This document shows positions 8,728 through 17,388 of a stretch of 64,000 nucleotides of DNA, piece by piece. The notes beneath the pieces are model-generated. The model made no database searches, was not told the origin of the DNA, and saw nothing but the letters and a program-made list of their open reading frames with translations. How positions within the stretch are numbered: the stretch's first letter is position 1; each line of letters starts with the position of its first letter. The DNA is from Porphyromonadaceae bacterium UBA2751 (GTDB lineage Bacteria; Bacteroidota; Bacteroidia; Bacteroidales; Muribaculaceae). Location: contig DEJJ01000032.1 in NCBI GenBank assembly GCA_002353285.1, forward strand, positions 78,295 through 142,294, written 5' to 3'. The translations under genes and the position numbers were made by a program.

Positions 8728-8808
8728 GATATTTAAAAATATCGGCAATAATGTCACATAAAATGACATTATTGCCGAATTTCCTCAAATTATACTGCCA
8801 TTATGGCA
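8728..8808. promoter_or_regulatory. Upstream activator sites of hsp20: phased inverted repeats
   Basis: TCGGCAATAATGTCA (8742-8756) and its exact reverse complement (8764-8778) form a 15-bp perfect inverted repeat with a 7-bp centre. A third related palindrome, TGCCATTATGGCA, lies at 8796-8808. The three near-identical 13-mers are centred at about 8749.5, 8770.5 and 8802, steps of 21 and 31.5 bp, that is two and three helical turns. Next to the promoter is a separate palindrome GATATTT-AA-AAATATC (8728-8743), possibly a bend site. The arrangement looks like enhancer sites for a sigma-54 activator. Confidence 0.8.
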
Positions 8809-8898
8809 CATTATAGATATTGAGATTAGCTATGCTTGCAGCCAATGCAGTGCCGAAGCAAGCCTCAGTCGCCAGCCTGGCCGCTTTCAACACCCACC

Positions 8899-9873
8899 CT
8901 ATTTCAGGATGAGGCGGAACGACATGTCCTCGGATGCGCCTCCATTCATTTCAACATCGTTAAAGTCGCGCTTGGTCACTGTGCAACGAGCGGCACCTTG
9001 AGTGCAACTGCCACCACGACGGGTGAGGCCGTAGGCGCTAGCAGTGGGTGATCCTGTTGGGTCCACCTCGCCATCGCTTGCCCACGAATAGTTGACCGAG
9101 AAATTGTCGGTGGTCGCCTCAAAGGCGTTGCCACTCATGTCGTAGAGTCCAAGCTCGTTAGGGGCTTTGAGCTTAACCTCATGCACCACATAGTTGCTGT
9201 TGGTGGCACACCATGCCACCTCGTTGATGTCGTTACTGCCAGCATAGGTGTAGCCCTTGCTCTTCACGCCTCCACGGGCAGCCCATTCCCACTGTGCCTC
9301 GGTGGGCAGCATGAAATTCCTCTCGGCAGCCAGTGCTCCGCTGGCGTGCAGGTAGTCGTTGAGAGCAGCAACAAACTGCAGCACCTCGCTATACCACTGT
9401 CCGTTACAGGGCTTGAGGTCGCCTTGCTCGGCAAAGTAAGAGTAATCGGGATACAGTGCCTTCCACAACGCCTGAGTGCACTCGGTCTCGGCCATGTAGT
9501 AATCGGTGAGTGTCACGCTGTGGGCAGGACTCTCCGACTCGATGGCATCGTTGCCCATGATGAACGTGCCGCCTTGCACATAAATCATGCGGAAGCTCAC
9601 TCCATTCACTGTGAAGTCGAGGAACTCGGGGGCTGGTTCGTTGTCACCGAGCAGGATGTTGTAAATCACGGTGATGTCGGCACCAGTGATGCTGCCATCG
9701 CCATCAACGTCGCTTGTGGCGAGGAAGGTGTTGTCGCCGTTGAGCAGATAGTTGTAAAGCACTGTCACGTCAACACTTGTCACTGCCCCGTCTCCATTCA
9801 CATCGCCAGTGACGGCGGCACTGGCCGTTGTTACGGCCAATGCTGCCAGCAATGATAAGACAAAAGCCTTCAT
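8899..9873 (-). CDS. Secreted protein: dockerin-type EF-hand pair plus formylglycine-generating-enzyme (SUMF1) fold
   Basis: The protein has 324 residues. A signal peptide (1-20) is followed by two dockerin-like calcium loops (DVNGDGAVTSVD at 24-35, DVDGDGSITGAD at 55-66). An FGE/SUMF1 domain spans about 85-324, with GGTFIMG, LPTEAQWEWAARGG and a late RRGGSC. Landmarks are degenerate: the usual GNVWEW is GNAFEA, the RGGSW tryptophan is Cys, and GFR is SFR. The cysteine pair of true sulfatase-activating FGE is not seen in its usual place. It is therefore probably a binding or structural FGE fold rather than an active enzyme. It is the last gene of the TonB operon, 7 bp after the preceding gene. 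Confidence 0.82.
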   Translation of the reverse strand: MKAFVLSLLAALAVTTASAAVTGDVNGDGAVTSVDVTVLYNYLLNGDNTFLATSDVDGDGSITGADITVIYNILLGDNEPAPEFLDFTVNGVSFRMIYVQGGTFIMGNDAIESESPAHSVTLTDYYMAETECTQALWKALYPDYSYFAEQGDLKPCNGQWYSEVLQFVAALNDYLHASGALAAERNFMLPTEAQWEWAARGGVKSKGYTYAGSNDINEVAWCATNSNYVVHEVKLKAPNELGLYDMSGNAFEATTDNFSVNYSWASDGEVDPTGSPTASAYGLTRRGGSCTQGAARCTVTKRDFNDVEMNGGASEDMSFRLILK

Positions 9874-9880
9874 AACTCAG

Positions 9881-11137
9881 TTATCGAATTATAAATTTGC
9901 GACCATTCTTGATGTAGATGCCAGCTGGCAGAGTGCCGCTAACGGTGCGACCCATGAGGTCAAACACTGGTGCATCGTCATCGTTGTGGTCGATGTTCAC
10001 ATCATTTATTGCAGTGGTGGCCTCAATGCTGGTGAGATAAATTTGATAGGCCATGCCATTCCATGAGAAGATGCCAGTGATGTTACACAGCTCGCCATTC
10101 TCGGGAATCGACGTTCCCTGGGGCAAATAGCCCAGCATGTCGTTAATGCGCACTTGCTCGCCCTCAGCCTCAGCAACATAGAAGCGACCCTGCAAGCCCA
10201 CAGCCACGCTATTCAGAGCCACAAGCTTCGAGAAATTAGCATCGTTGAGCAACTCGGTCATAGTAAACACAGTGGGTTGCAACTCATTGCCCGATGTCTT
10301 GGTGAAGGTGTCGGCACTGGTCATGGCATCATTGGTGGCCTGTGGACGCTCGCGTCCTGGCTGGTCGTCGTCGGGGTCATCGTCGTAGTAGAACTGGCCA
10401 CGCTTCACATAGATGTAGCCATTGAGAATGTCGCCGCGCTGCAGGTCAAGATTCAGACCCTCAAACTCCACAGCGCCCGAGGCATCCTCGACATAGGCAG
10501 CACTCCAGTCCACACCATTAACTTGAGCATTGTTGAGCGAGAGCTTAGCCAATGTGCCCACCTCCAGAGCATTGAACTCGGCAATCGAGCTCACCTCAAC
10601 GTAGGTTGCAGCATCGGGGGTGTAGGTCTGGTCATTAGCATCATCGGTGGTGACAGTCATCTTGAGCAGCAGCGACTGGGTGTTCCACTCGTTGGCAGCG
10701 TTCTCGTTATCGAAGGTGATAGCGGTTGAATTGCCATTCCACACATAGTTGTTGGCATCAAGCTCGCCATTGCCAGCCTGTGCCTCAAGGAAGAACTTAT
10801 AGTTCTGCACCTCAAATGTGATGCCGGTGATGGCTCGGCCCTCATCGGCAGTGATGGTGAGCTTGCCACCCACCTGCAAGTAGGTTACGCCGGCATTGGT
10901 TTGCCACATGCGGTTAACTTTGGCGCCATCGACCGATGTGAGCACCACATCGCCCTGACGCAGCTCCATGCCGCTAATCACACCCTTGCTGGGGTCTTCC
11001 CAGTCGGCAGGCGTAGCCACCTCGAGGTTGAGGTTATTGCCCGCAAAGTCATATACATTTTCTTGAGTTGTTGCGTTGGCAACAAATTGCCATCCACACA
11101 ATAGCGCCAAGGCGCCGAGTTTAGTAACAATGTTCAT
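9881..11137 (-). CDS. Secreted OB-fold-like protein with type IX-like C-terminal tail
   Basis: The protein has 418 residues and a signal peptide ending near ANA-TTQ (about residue 23). The N-terminal half is a beta-rich region (about 25-165). It is followed by two segments resembling OB-fold or DUF5689-type modules (about 180-260 and 285-380; for example AAYVEDASGAVEFEG and NITGIFSWNGMAYQIYL). The end, DLMGRTVSGTLPAGIYIKNGRKFIIR in outline, is a classical Bacteroidales surface-sorting tail. No catalytic residues are apparent. It lies 37 bp after the DUF4876 gene and 7 bp before the dockerin-FGE gene, so it belongs to the same operon. Confidence 0.75.
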   Translation of the reverse strand: MNIVTKLGALALLCGWQFVANATTQENVYDFAGNNLNLEVATPADWEDPSKGVISGMELRQGDVVLTSVDGAKVNRMWQTNAGVTYLQVGGKLTITADEGRAITGITFEVQNYKFFLEAQAGNGELDANNYVWNGNSTAITFDNENAANEWNTQSLLLKMTVTTDDANDQTYTPDAATYVEVSSIAEFNALEVGTLAKLSLNNAQVNGVDWSAAYVEDASGAVEFEGLNLDLQRGDILNGYIYVKRGQFYYDDDPDDDQPGRERPQATNDAMTSADTFTKTSGNELQPTVFTMTELLNDANFSKLVALNSVAVGLQGRFYVAEAEGEQVRINDMLGYLPQGTSIPENGELCNITGIFSWNGMAYQIYLTSIEATTAINDVNIDHNDDDAPVFDLMGRTVSGTLPAGIYIKNGRKFIIR

Positions 11138-11174
11138 AGTGTATAAAAATTTGGATTATTAAAATATTGATTAT

Positions 11175-12398
11175 CTATTGTGCTAAAGAAGGTTTCTGCC
11201 TCGATAAGAAATCATTGGTAGAATTGTTGGTGTCGATGAGCCTGCCACTACTGTCGCGCTTGCGAATCACCGAGGTGCCATATCGCGACTTGTCGCTCGA
11301 TGTCTCGGCACAATAGGTCCAGCCTGCATCGAGCATGGGCGAGGCCACATTCCACGCCCACTCGTTCCTGATGGCAAGGTTCACCCAGTCAATCACCCAC
11401 GAGTTGGGAATAAAATATCCATCGCCAGTGCTCTCATAGGTTCCCCATGCAGCATTGACAATGTAAGAGTACTTGTAGAAGTTGTTAGCAATGAACTCGT
11501 CGTTGCTCGAGTGCATGCGCACCAGCCCGTAGGACTTCGATCCCTTGTTGTTGAGCATGGTGTAGCTCCACAAGTCGCTGTACCACTTCACTAGATTAGC
11601 CACAGCGGGATTGTCCTCGTCGTAGAACTCGGTGTTAGGACTCACGTCGTAGAACTCAAAGTCAGCATGGCTCAGGTCGATCGAGGTGGAATTGATGTTC
11701 GTGTGGTCCTTGGCATTGAGAGCAATGACAAGCGACTCGCCAGCCTCAACAGGAACACTGGTGCCATTGCCAGGGATGAGGTAGAGCCAGCTCACTGTGA
11801 TGGCGTCCTTCATGAGATTGGGGGTGAGTTCCCATTGCATGTCGGTCTGGAACTTCGACTCAACGATGGCCAAACTGTCGGCATAGATCAGGTGGTCGCT
11901 ATTGTTGGTCAGGATGAGATACTGGTCGTCGGTGTAAGGACGCTGGGTGCCACTGAAGGTGCTTGAAGTGAAGAAAATCTCCTCTATCACCATGCCGGCC
12001 TCGGCATTGTAGTTGTTGAAGAGCAGCGTGATTGAAGTGTTGTCGCTAACCTTAACTCCCATCGACTCGGCCCTCATGGTGGTCCTGGTAGTGCTTGAAC
12101 CAATGGCGTAGGTGATGCCTCCAGTAGCCTTGATGTTATACCGGCCCTCGGGAACAGTGATTGTGGCGGTGTAGTCATTGTCGCTTTGCTCAAAGTTATT
12201 GACTTCGCAGGTGGCAAGTGTCTCGATGTTGGTCATCACCACTTGTGCCTCGTCAAGACTGGCGTTGTCGAGATTGATGGGCAGTTGCACACTGATGCTC
12301 AGCTGCACCATGCGGGCAACATCATCGTCGTTGCTGCACGATGTGAGCCACAGCAGCAAGGTCAGCACACTAATGATATATAGCTTGTTCATGTTCAT
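11175..12398 (-). CDS. DUF4876 family lipoprotein
   Basis: I take the ATG at 12398, which overlaps the stop of the DUF6850 gene (TGATG), giving 407 residues. The upstream TTG three bases earlier is less likely. The lipobox LWLTSC puts the lipid cysteine near residue 19. An N-terminal beta domain (about 30-130) has the pattern GRYNIKATGGITYAIG...RAESMGV. The longer C-terminal part (AGMVIEEIFFTSSTFSG onward) is the DUF4876 domain. It probably sits on the outer membrane next to the TonB receptor and barrel encoded with it. Its ligand is unknown. Its N-terminal domain resembles the small lipoprotein at 13929-14321. Confidence 0.85.
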   Translation of the reverse strand: MNMNKLYIISVLTLLLWLTSCSNDDDVARMVQLSISVQLPINLDNASLDEAQVVMTNIETLATCEVNNFEQSDNDYTATITVPEGRYNIKATGGITYAIGSSTTRTTMRAESMGVKVSDNTSITLLFNNYNAEAGMVIEEIFFTSSTFSGTQRPYTDDQYLILTNNSDHLIYADSLAIVESKFQTDMQWELTPNLMKDAITVSWLYLIPGNGTSVPVEAGESLVIALNAKDHTNINSTSIDLSHADFEFYDVSPNTEFYDEDNPAVANLVKWYSDLWSYTMLNNKGSKSYGLVRMHSSNDEFIANNFYKYSYIVNAAWGTYESTGDGYFIPNSWVIDWVNLAIRNEWAWNVASPMLDAGWTYCAETSSDKSRYGTSVIRKRDSSGRLIDTNNSTNDFLSRQKPSLAQ

Positions 12399-13924
12399 CA
12401 AATGTAAATTCCTAAAGAAAACAATAACGAATTATCACACTCACGGTTGTAGCCAACGGTGATGTCGTAGCGCACTGCACCGAACACCGAGTAGCGCGTT
12501 CTACCTATGTGATAGTCGGCCCTCATGCCAGCACCTGCGTGAGTGTAATTGGAGCTCAACACAGTGAAGTTGTGCTTTATCATGTCGATGAAATGGGGTT
12601 CCATGTCGGCAAGTGGCATGAGCAGGTAGTCGTTGACGCAGGCGTGGTAAGAGCCACCAAGATGAGTGGTAAGGGTCCATTGCCTTGAAGGAGCAAAAAT
12701 CGCCTGTCCCTCGAGCTGGCCAAACACATGACCACGCTTCATGGCACGGCGTGGAGTCACAAAGTGCTCACGGTTGCCATCGTAGCCTGCACTGGCCTTG
12801 ACCCACCATGCGGTGGTTCCATTGCGGCCCACCATGGCAGTGAGCGAAGTGTGGATGATGTAATTCTTATACATCGTGAGGTGGGCAATGACTGGATAGA
12901 TTTGTGACGATGAGGTACCAGCTAGGTACTGGTCGGTGGAGCGACGGTTGAACTGATAATCACCCCACAGAGCATAGTTGAGAGCACCGCAGTGCTTCCA
13001 ACCAACCCTAAGGCCCACCTCCTTGTTGTAGAGTGTGGTGAGTGGCAACGAGTTGAGCATTCGAGCCACACGCTCATAGCTGTGCTGGGAGGCCCATGCC
13101 GTGGCAATGACACCATTGCTGTGCCTGTGAGGCGACACGTCGGCTTGCAGCTTAATGCCTCCACCCTTGAAAATAAGGTCGTTAACATCGCCCGAAAAGC
13201 GGGTGTACACCTCGCCAAGGCCCATGAGCTGATACTCAGGAATGCTACCCAATGGTTTATAAAAGTCTACACTACACGTCTGGCGATAGATATTGCCCTG
13301 GAGCGCGAATGCTATAACGTGGTTGGCAATGTCATAGCCCGCTCCTGCCCTCAGCGTGAGGTCGCTCACGATGCTGCGATTGCGAGGGTCGACCTTGCGA
13401 TATTCCTGCTCGGCGCGAAACAGCATCTCGCCACCCAAGTGCCACCGTCCCCTATGCGTGCCATAGCCGCCCTCAAACACATACTGCTCCCTGCGTGTGT
13501 TGCCACCCAGGGTGTCGCCCAACACGTCGGGCTGCAGCAAGTCGTAGTCGGCAACTGAATTCCACTTGATGTTACGGTTCTTTCCTGTAGAGTACGACGC
13601 CCTACCCCACACCGCCGTGCGATTGCCGAGGCGAATATAGGAATCGGCCTTTACTGCCACCAGCGACTGGCCTGTGCCATGTTGCAGCAAGAATGGTTTG
13701 GTGAGCCGCTGCCACTGGGCCGTGAGATAGATGTGCGTGAGCGAGGTAGCGTAGGCGCCCTCCTTCATGGCAGGGTTGGTCCAAGTGAGCTCATTCACGT
13801 CGTTAATGAGCGATTGATGCTCCACAATGGCATCGTGGCGAGAAATTGTGGAGTCAACAGCCTGTGCATGTGCACCAATGTGCCAAGCAGCAAGAGCAAG
13901 CATTACAAGCACTTTATTTCTCAT
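12398..13924 (-). CDS. DUF6850 family outer-membrane beta-barrel protein
   Basis: The protein has 508 residues. The signal peptide ends near AHA-QAV (about residue 21). What follows is an N-terminal segment (SLINDVNELTWTNPAMKEGAY) typical of DUF6850/long barrel proteins. After it come many alternating amphipathic strands with Arg/Tyr-rich turns, closing with the aromatic-ended strand LLFSLGIYI. No plug domain is present. It lies between the two lipoprotein genes, with 4 bp to the upstream one and a one-base overlap with the downstream one. It likely forms an outer-membrane pore or receptor partner of the TonB receptor system. The function of the family is not established. Confidence 0.82.
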   Translation of the reverse strand: MRNKVLVMLALAAWHIGAHAQAVDSTISRHDAIVEHQSLINDVNELTWTNPAMKEGAYATSLTHIYLTAQWQRLTKPFLLQHGTGQSLVAVKADSYIRLGNRTAVWGRASYSTGKNRNIKWNSVADYDLLQPDVLGDTLGGNTRREQYVFEGGYGTHRGRWHLGGEMLFRAEQEYRKVDPRNRSIVSDLTLRAGAGYDIANHVIAFALQGNIYRQTCSVDFYKPLGSIPEYQLMGLGEVYTRFSGDVNDLIFKGGGIKLQADVSPHRHSNGVIATAWASQHSYERVARMLNSLPLTTLYNKEVGLRVGWKHCGALNYALWGDYQFNRRSTDQYLAGTSSSQIYPVIAHLTMYKNYIIHTSLTAMVGRNGTTAWWVKASAGYDGNREHFVTPRRAMKRGHVFGQLEGQAIFAPSRQWTLTTHLGGSYHACVNDYLLMPLADMEPHFIDMIKHNFTVLSSNYTHAGAGMRADYHIGRTRYSVFGAVRYDITVGYNRECDNSLLFSLGIYI

Positions 13925-13928
13925 AGCA

Positions 13929-14321
13929 TCAATCCATTAGAATCATTTCAAGTGAAATGACGTTTTTATTAAGTTCAACAATCGACACATAGTCGCTTAG
14001 CGCCCTGAACTGAGCCACACGAGAGCCTTCAGCTCCAGCGACCGAATAACGCACCACGCCCTCCACACTTATTGAGTAAGCGCCGCGCAACAAGTCACCA
14101 ACCACTAAGGAGCCAGCATGTGTGCTGCCAGCAAGAGTGACTGTGTTGCGGGTGTTGAGGTTCATCATGTGCAGGGAATACTGCATGGTCTCGATTGTGC
14201 CACCATCGGGCAGAGTGAGGTCTATGCTGGCAATGGTGGTGTAGTCGTCACGGTCGTCGTGGCAAGATGCAGTGCAAAGCACCGCCAGCACACACATTAT
14301 ATATATTATACTCTTTCTCAT
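13929..14321 (-). CDS. Small lipoprotein sharing the DUF4876 N-terminal domain
   Basis: The protein has 130 residues. A signal peptide ends in CTASC, a lipobox with the lipid Cys near residue 20. The mature part is a single beta domain. Its layout (ASIDLTLP..., then GAYSISVEGVVRYSVAG, then FRALSDYVSIVELNKNVISLEM) matches the N-terminal domain of the DUF4876 lipoprotein two genes downstream: the same Gly-Tyr, Gly-x-x-Tyr, Arg-Ala-x-Ser order. It therefore looks like a duplicated single-domain relative. The start codon overlaps the TonB receptor stop by four bases (ATGA), so the two are translationally coupled. Confidence 0.8.
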   Translation of the reverse strand: MRKSIIYIMCVLAVLCTASCHDDRDDYTTIASIDLTLPDGGTIETMQYSLHMMNLNTRNTVTLAGSTHAGSLVVGDLLRGAYSISVEGVVRYSVAGAEGSRVAQFRALSDYVSIVELNKNVISLEMILMD

Positions 14322-17050
14322 AGTTTGATATTCATTTCTAAACCAAAATAAGGAGTCACATGGCGACGAATGGTAACACCATCGCGCTCATAGCTGGGAG
14401 TGTAGTCCCAAATCTTGTTGCAAAACATGGCAATATGCAAGTGGTCGTTAAAGAACTTCTTGGTAACCTTGAAGTTGACATTCATCGAGAATGGCACCTT
14501 AAAAAGATCGTACATCGACTCGGTGTTGTTGCGCACCAGGTAGCGAAGAAGGGCATCCTCGGCCATAGCGGGCTGCCAGGTGTGAAGGTTCCCATCAAGG
14601 TCGATAAACTCGCTGGGATAGTTGCTGATGGGCTGGCGCTGATTTGACGTGAACCACAAGCATTGAGCCGAGATTGAGAATCCCAACTTGAGGCGTGGCA
14701 CATCGGTGTCGAGGGTGAAATTGGTGTTTACCATCTCGTCGGTGTAGCCCTCGATGTCGTTATAGATTCCCACATAGGGAATGGGCTTGTCGCCCACCAC
14801 CTGCGACGGCCGCTCCATGAGCGCCACCGAGTTGCGGTGCACGGTGCGGAACCATGCGCCATTGATGGTCAGGCGAGTGTGAAGCTTGGCAATGCGCCGC
14901 GATGCGAAAGTGTATTCCACACCTTCTTTCTTGGTTTGGCTACCATTGGAGTAGCGAGAGTGTGCCACCAGCTCACGTGTTTCTTCAAAGGGGACACCAT
15001 CCATCGAGGGCGGGCCATCGAGAGCATCGGCATCAATGCCCGAGGTGTCGTAGAGCTTGTAACTGTAAGGTGCATACACTGCAGTGGAACGAAATCCCGA
15101 GGTCATATTCTCGCGAAAATAGGTGACCGAGAGCCGATTACCTGCTATGTTGACATCGGCAGTGAGTTCCCACTTGAAGTTGCGAGCGGCCTGCAGGTCA
15201 AAGTTGGTGGGGTCGATGACATAGGTCATCACATTGATGCGCTTGTAGGACTCGTTGGGATGGTAATAGTTAAACTGAATCAGGTCGATGTAAACAGGCT
15301 CTGGATAAAGATGCTCAATAGTTGGCATCTTAGTGTGCTGGCCCACACCAGCTGCCAGCCGCACGAAGCCCACCTCGTTGCCCACGCTAAACTCAGGGAA
15401 CGTCCAACCCATGTTCACGCGAGGATCCCAATAGAACTTGCTGCTCATGGCATAACGGCTCGAGAGGTTCATCATGTGCGAACCGCGAATGCCAGCCACC
15501 AGCTCAAGGGTGTTACCTGCAACGGTCGTTTTAAGGTTTTCTTCGGCATAGAGCGAGAGTGTGTGAGCTGCAGGAATCTTGGAGATGTCGCGTGGGCGAC
15601 CACTCATGCCTGGATACAACGGCCGCGTGGGGTCGAATATCTGCCCCTTGCCGTAGTTCTTATCCACGTTCCAGTCCAAGCCAAGCAACAGCGAGTTAGA
15701 GATTCTCGTCGATGGCACTTGGAGTTTGCTGTTCACTTTCAGAAACAAATTAAACGGCTTACCCTCAACGCGGTGCTGAGCGGTGTAGCTGTAAGGCAAA
15801 ATCACAGCATCGCTCTCGCCTGGCTGCATCGATGTGGCAGCAATGGTGGCACGGCGCAGCTGCACCAGTTTCTCGCGCTTTATGTTATCGTTGTCGAGCG
15901 AGGTGGCCAGCATCGCATTAAGCACCTTAAACCACGAGTCGTGATCACTGGGTTTAAGACTGAACGACGTAGTCAAGGCCCAGCGGTTATAGGATGACTT
16001 ATAGGTGTCGACAGCACCCTCATTGAGGTCGGGGTCGGTCTTGTCGTTGTCGAATGATCCAGTATAATCAACATTGGCCGAGAGCGACGAGTTAAACCTC
16101 GACGTGCTCCAAGCCTTGTGCAGTCGGGCCGAGAGCGTGAATCGCTTGTAGTTCTCGAGTGTGTTGCGAGGATCGATGCGCGAGTCGAGATAGTCGGCAC
16201 TGATGTTGAGCGACAACTTGCGTGGCTGCCATTCCAGCCCCTTTCCCAAGTAAAAGAGATAGCTACCCATGTCGGCTTTGAGGCGTGCAGTCACATTGTT
16301 GCCTCCTCGCTTGCGTTCTATCTTAACCAGGCCGCTGGTAAGGTCACCATACTCTACCGAAGGGATGCCTCGCACTATTTCCACACGTTCAATGTCGTCG
16401 GTTGAAATGGTGCGCATGTCCACACCTTGATTGGTGAAGTCACGCTTAAGCGACTGGCTATCGGTGCCACCGCTCACATATTGCATGTTGGCATTAGTCG
16501 AAATGGGGGCGCCATCAATCATGAAACTTGTGCCCAGCGACGATGTGGAGTAATTAGCATCGCCTCCGCCAGCCTCACGCAAGCTAATGGTGCTCGGGTT
16601 TGTCAGGTGCGGATCCTGCGCACGGCCTCCAGGTATAAGTTCCATCATGTCGCCAAAACTCGATGGCTGCAAGTGGTCCATCGCCTGGCGACCAATCACC
16701 GATGTTGTGCTCAAATGCTTCGACTCTTGAGCTGTGACAACCACTTCATCCAGCGCATTGGTCTGTGATTCTATAAGATATTCCCCATTATGCACTTTCT
16801 CAACAAGAGTTTTATAACCCACATAGGAGACAGTTACAGTAGCCGCCACATTAGGCACCATGATAGTAAAGTGACCATCAACACCCGTAACGGCAGCAAC
16901 ACCGTTGCCACCTGTTATCGATACTACAGCGCCTATCATGGGTTCTCGTGTGGCCTTATCAAGCACCAGACCAGTTATTTTAGTTTGCGCATTGGCAACA
17001 ATTGTTACTGCCATCAGCAACAATGTTAGGCTTGTTCGTTTTATTTTCAT
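14318..17050 (-). CDS. TonB-dependent outer-membrane receptor with carboxypeptidase-regulatory-like N-domain
   Basis: The protein has 910 residues with a signal peptide of 21 (ANA-QTK). Residues about 24-105 form the CarboxypepD-regulatory-like beta sandwich (ITGLVLDKATREPMIGAVV). The plug domain spans about 110-245 (RTISTDDIERVEIVRGIPSVEYGDLTSG). A 22-strand-type barrel fills the rest, ending in the aromatic/hydrophobic strand FGLEMNIKL. It imports a ligand with TonB energy. It is not of the SusC type, as no SusD gene follows; instead two lipoproteins and a DUF6850 barrel do. First gene of a six-gene operon with a clear promoter 16 bp before the start codon. Confidence 0.93.
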   Translation of the reverse strand: MKIKRTSLTLLLMAVTIVANAQTKITGLVLDKATREPMIGAVVSITGGNGVAAVTGVDGHFTIMVPNVAATVTVSYVGYKTLVEKVHNGEYLIESQTNALDEVVVTAQESKHLSTTSVIGRQAMDHLQPSSFGDMMELIPGGRAQDPHLTNPSTISLREAGGGDANYSTSSLGTSFMIDGAPISTNANMQYVSGGTDSQSLKRDFTNQGVDMRTISTDDIERVEIVRGIPSVEYGDLTSGLVKIERKRGGNNVTARLKADMGSYLFYLGKGLEWQPRKLSLNISADYLDSRIDPRNTLENYKRFTLSARLHKAWSTSRFNSSLSANVDYTGSFDNDKTDPDLNEGAVDTYKSSYNRWALTTSFSLKPSDHDSWFKVLNAMLATSLDNDNIKREKLVQLRRATIAATSMQPGESDAVILPYSYTAQHRVEGKPFNLFLKVNSKLQVPSTRISNSLLLGLDWNVDKNYGKGQIFDPTRPLYPGMSGRPRDISKIPAAHTLSLYAEENLKTTVAGNTLELVAGIRGSHMMNLSSRYAMSSKFYWDPRVNMGWTFPEFSVGNEVGFVRLAAGVGQHTKMPTIEHLYPEPVYIDLIQFNYYHPNESYKRINVMTYVIDPTNFDLQAARNFKWELTADVNIAGNRLSVTYFRENMTSGFRSTAVYAPYSYKLYDTSGIDADALDGPPSMDGVPFEETRELVAHSRYSNGSQTKKEGVEYTFASRRIAKLHTRLTINGAWFRTVHRNSVALMERPSQVVGDKPIPYVGIYNDIEGYTDEMVNTNFTLDTDVPRLKLGFSISAQCLWFTSNQRQPISNYPSEFIDLDGNLHTWQPAMAEDALLRYLVRNNTESMYDLFKVPFSMNVNFKVTKKFFNDHLHIAMFCNKIWDYTPSYERDGVTIRRHVTPYFGLEMNIKL

Positions 17051-17072
17051 CTATATATTTTAATTGCGACTG

Positions 17073-17103
17073 CAAAATTAATACTTTAAACCATAATGAG
17101 CAA
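17073..17103 (-). promoter_or_regulatory. Promoter of the TonB receptor operon
   Basis: On the minus strand, TTG (17103-17101), a 20-bp spacer and TAATTTTG (17080-17073) are found. The predicted transcription start near 17066 leaves a very short leader. Confidence 0.75.
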
Positions 17104-17302
17104 TCACAAATAGTTGTGATGTTATGCCCCATTTCTACACATTATTAATTAATAATAGCGAAATGCTACTGGCACTGCATCATAAAACAGAGCACACTAC
17201 GACTACTGCGCTAGCTAATGCCAGCTACCTAATTGAACCAGTAGTTGCTTTGCTATAATTTGCCTTTTTAAACATATTTAAATAATATATTTGCAATTTT
17301 GG

Positions 17303-17333
17303 TTTGTGGTGTGTGTTTTATTGTGTAATTTTG
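17303..17333 (+). promoter_or_regulatory. Promoter of mdh
   Basis: TTTG (17303-17306), a 19-bp spacer and TAATTTTG (17326-17333) lie 55 bp upstream of the mdh start codon. The 339-bp divergent region between the TonB operon and mdh holds these two promoters; nothing else was recognised in it. A TATATTTG at 17286-17293 is a weaker alternative. Confidence 0.65.
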
Positions 17334-17388
17334 TGGTTGAATTAAGCAATAAAGAAAATAACAACTTAAATATCAAATTCTTATAGTT

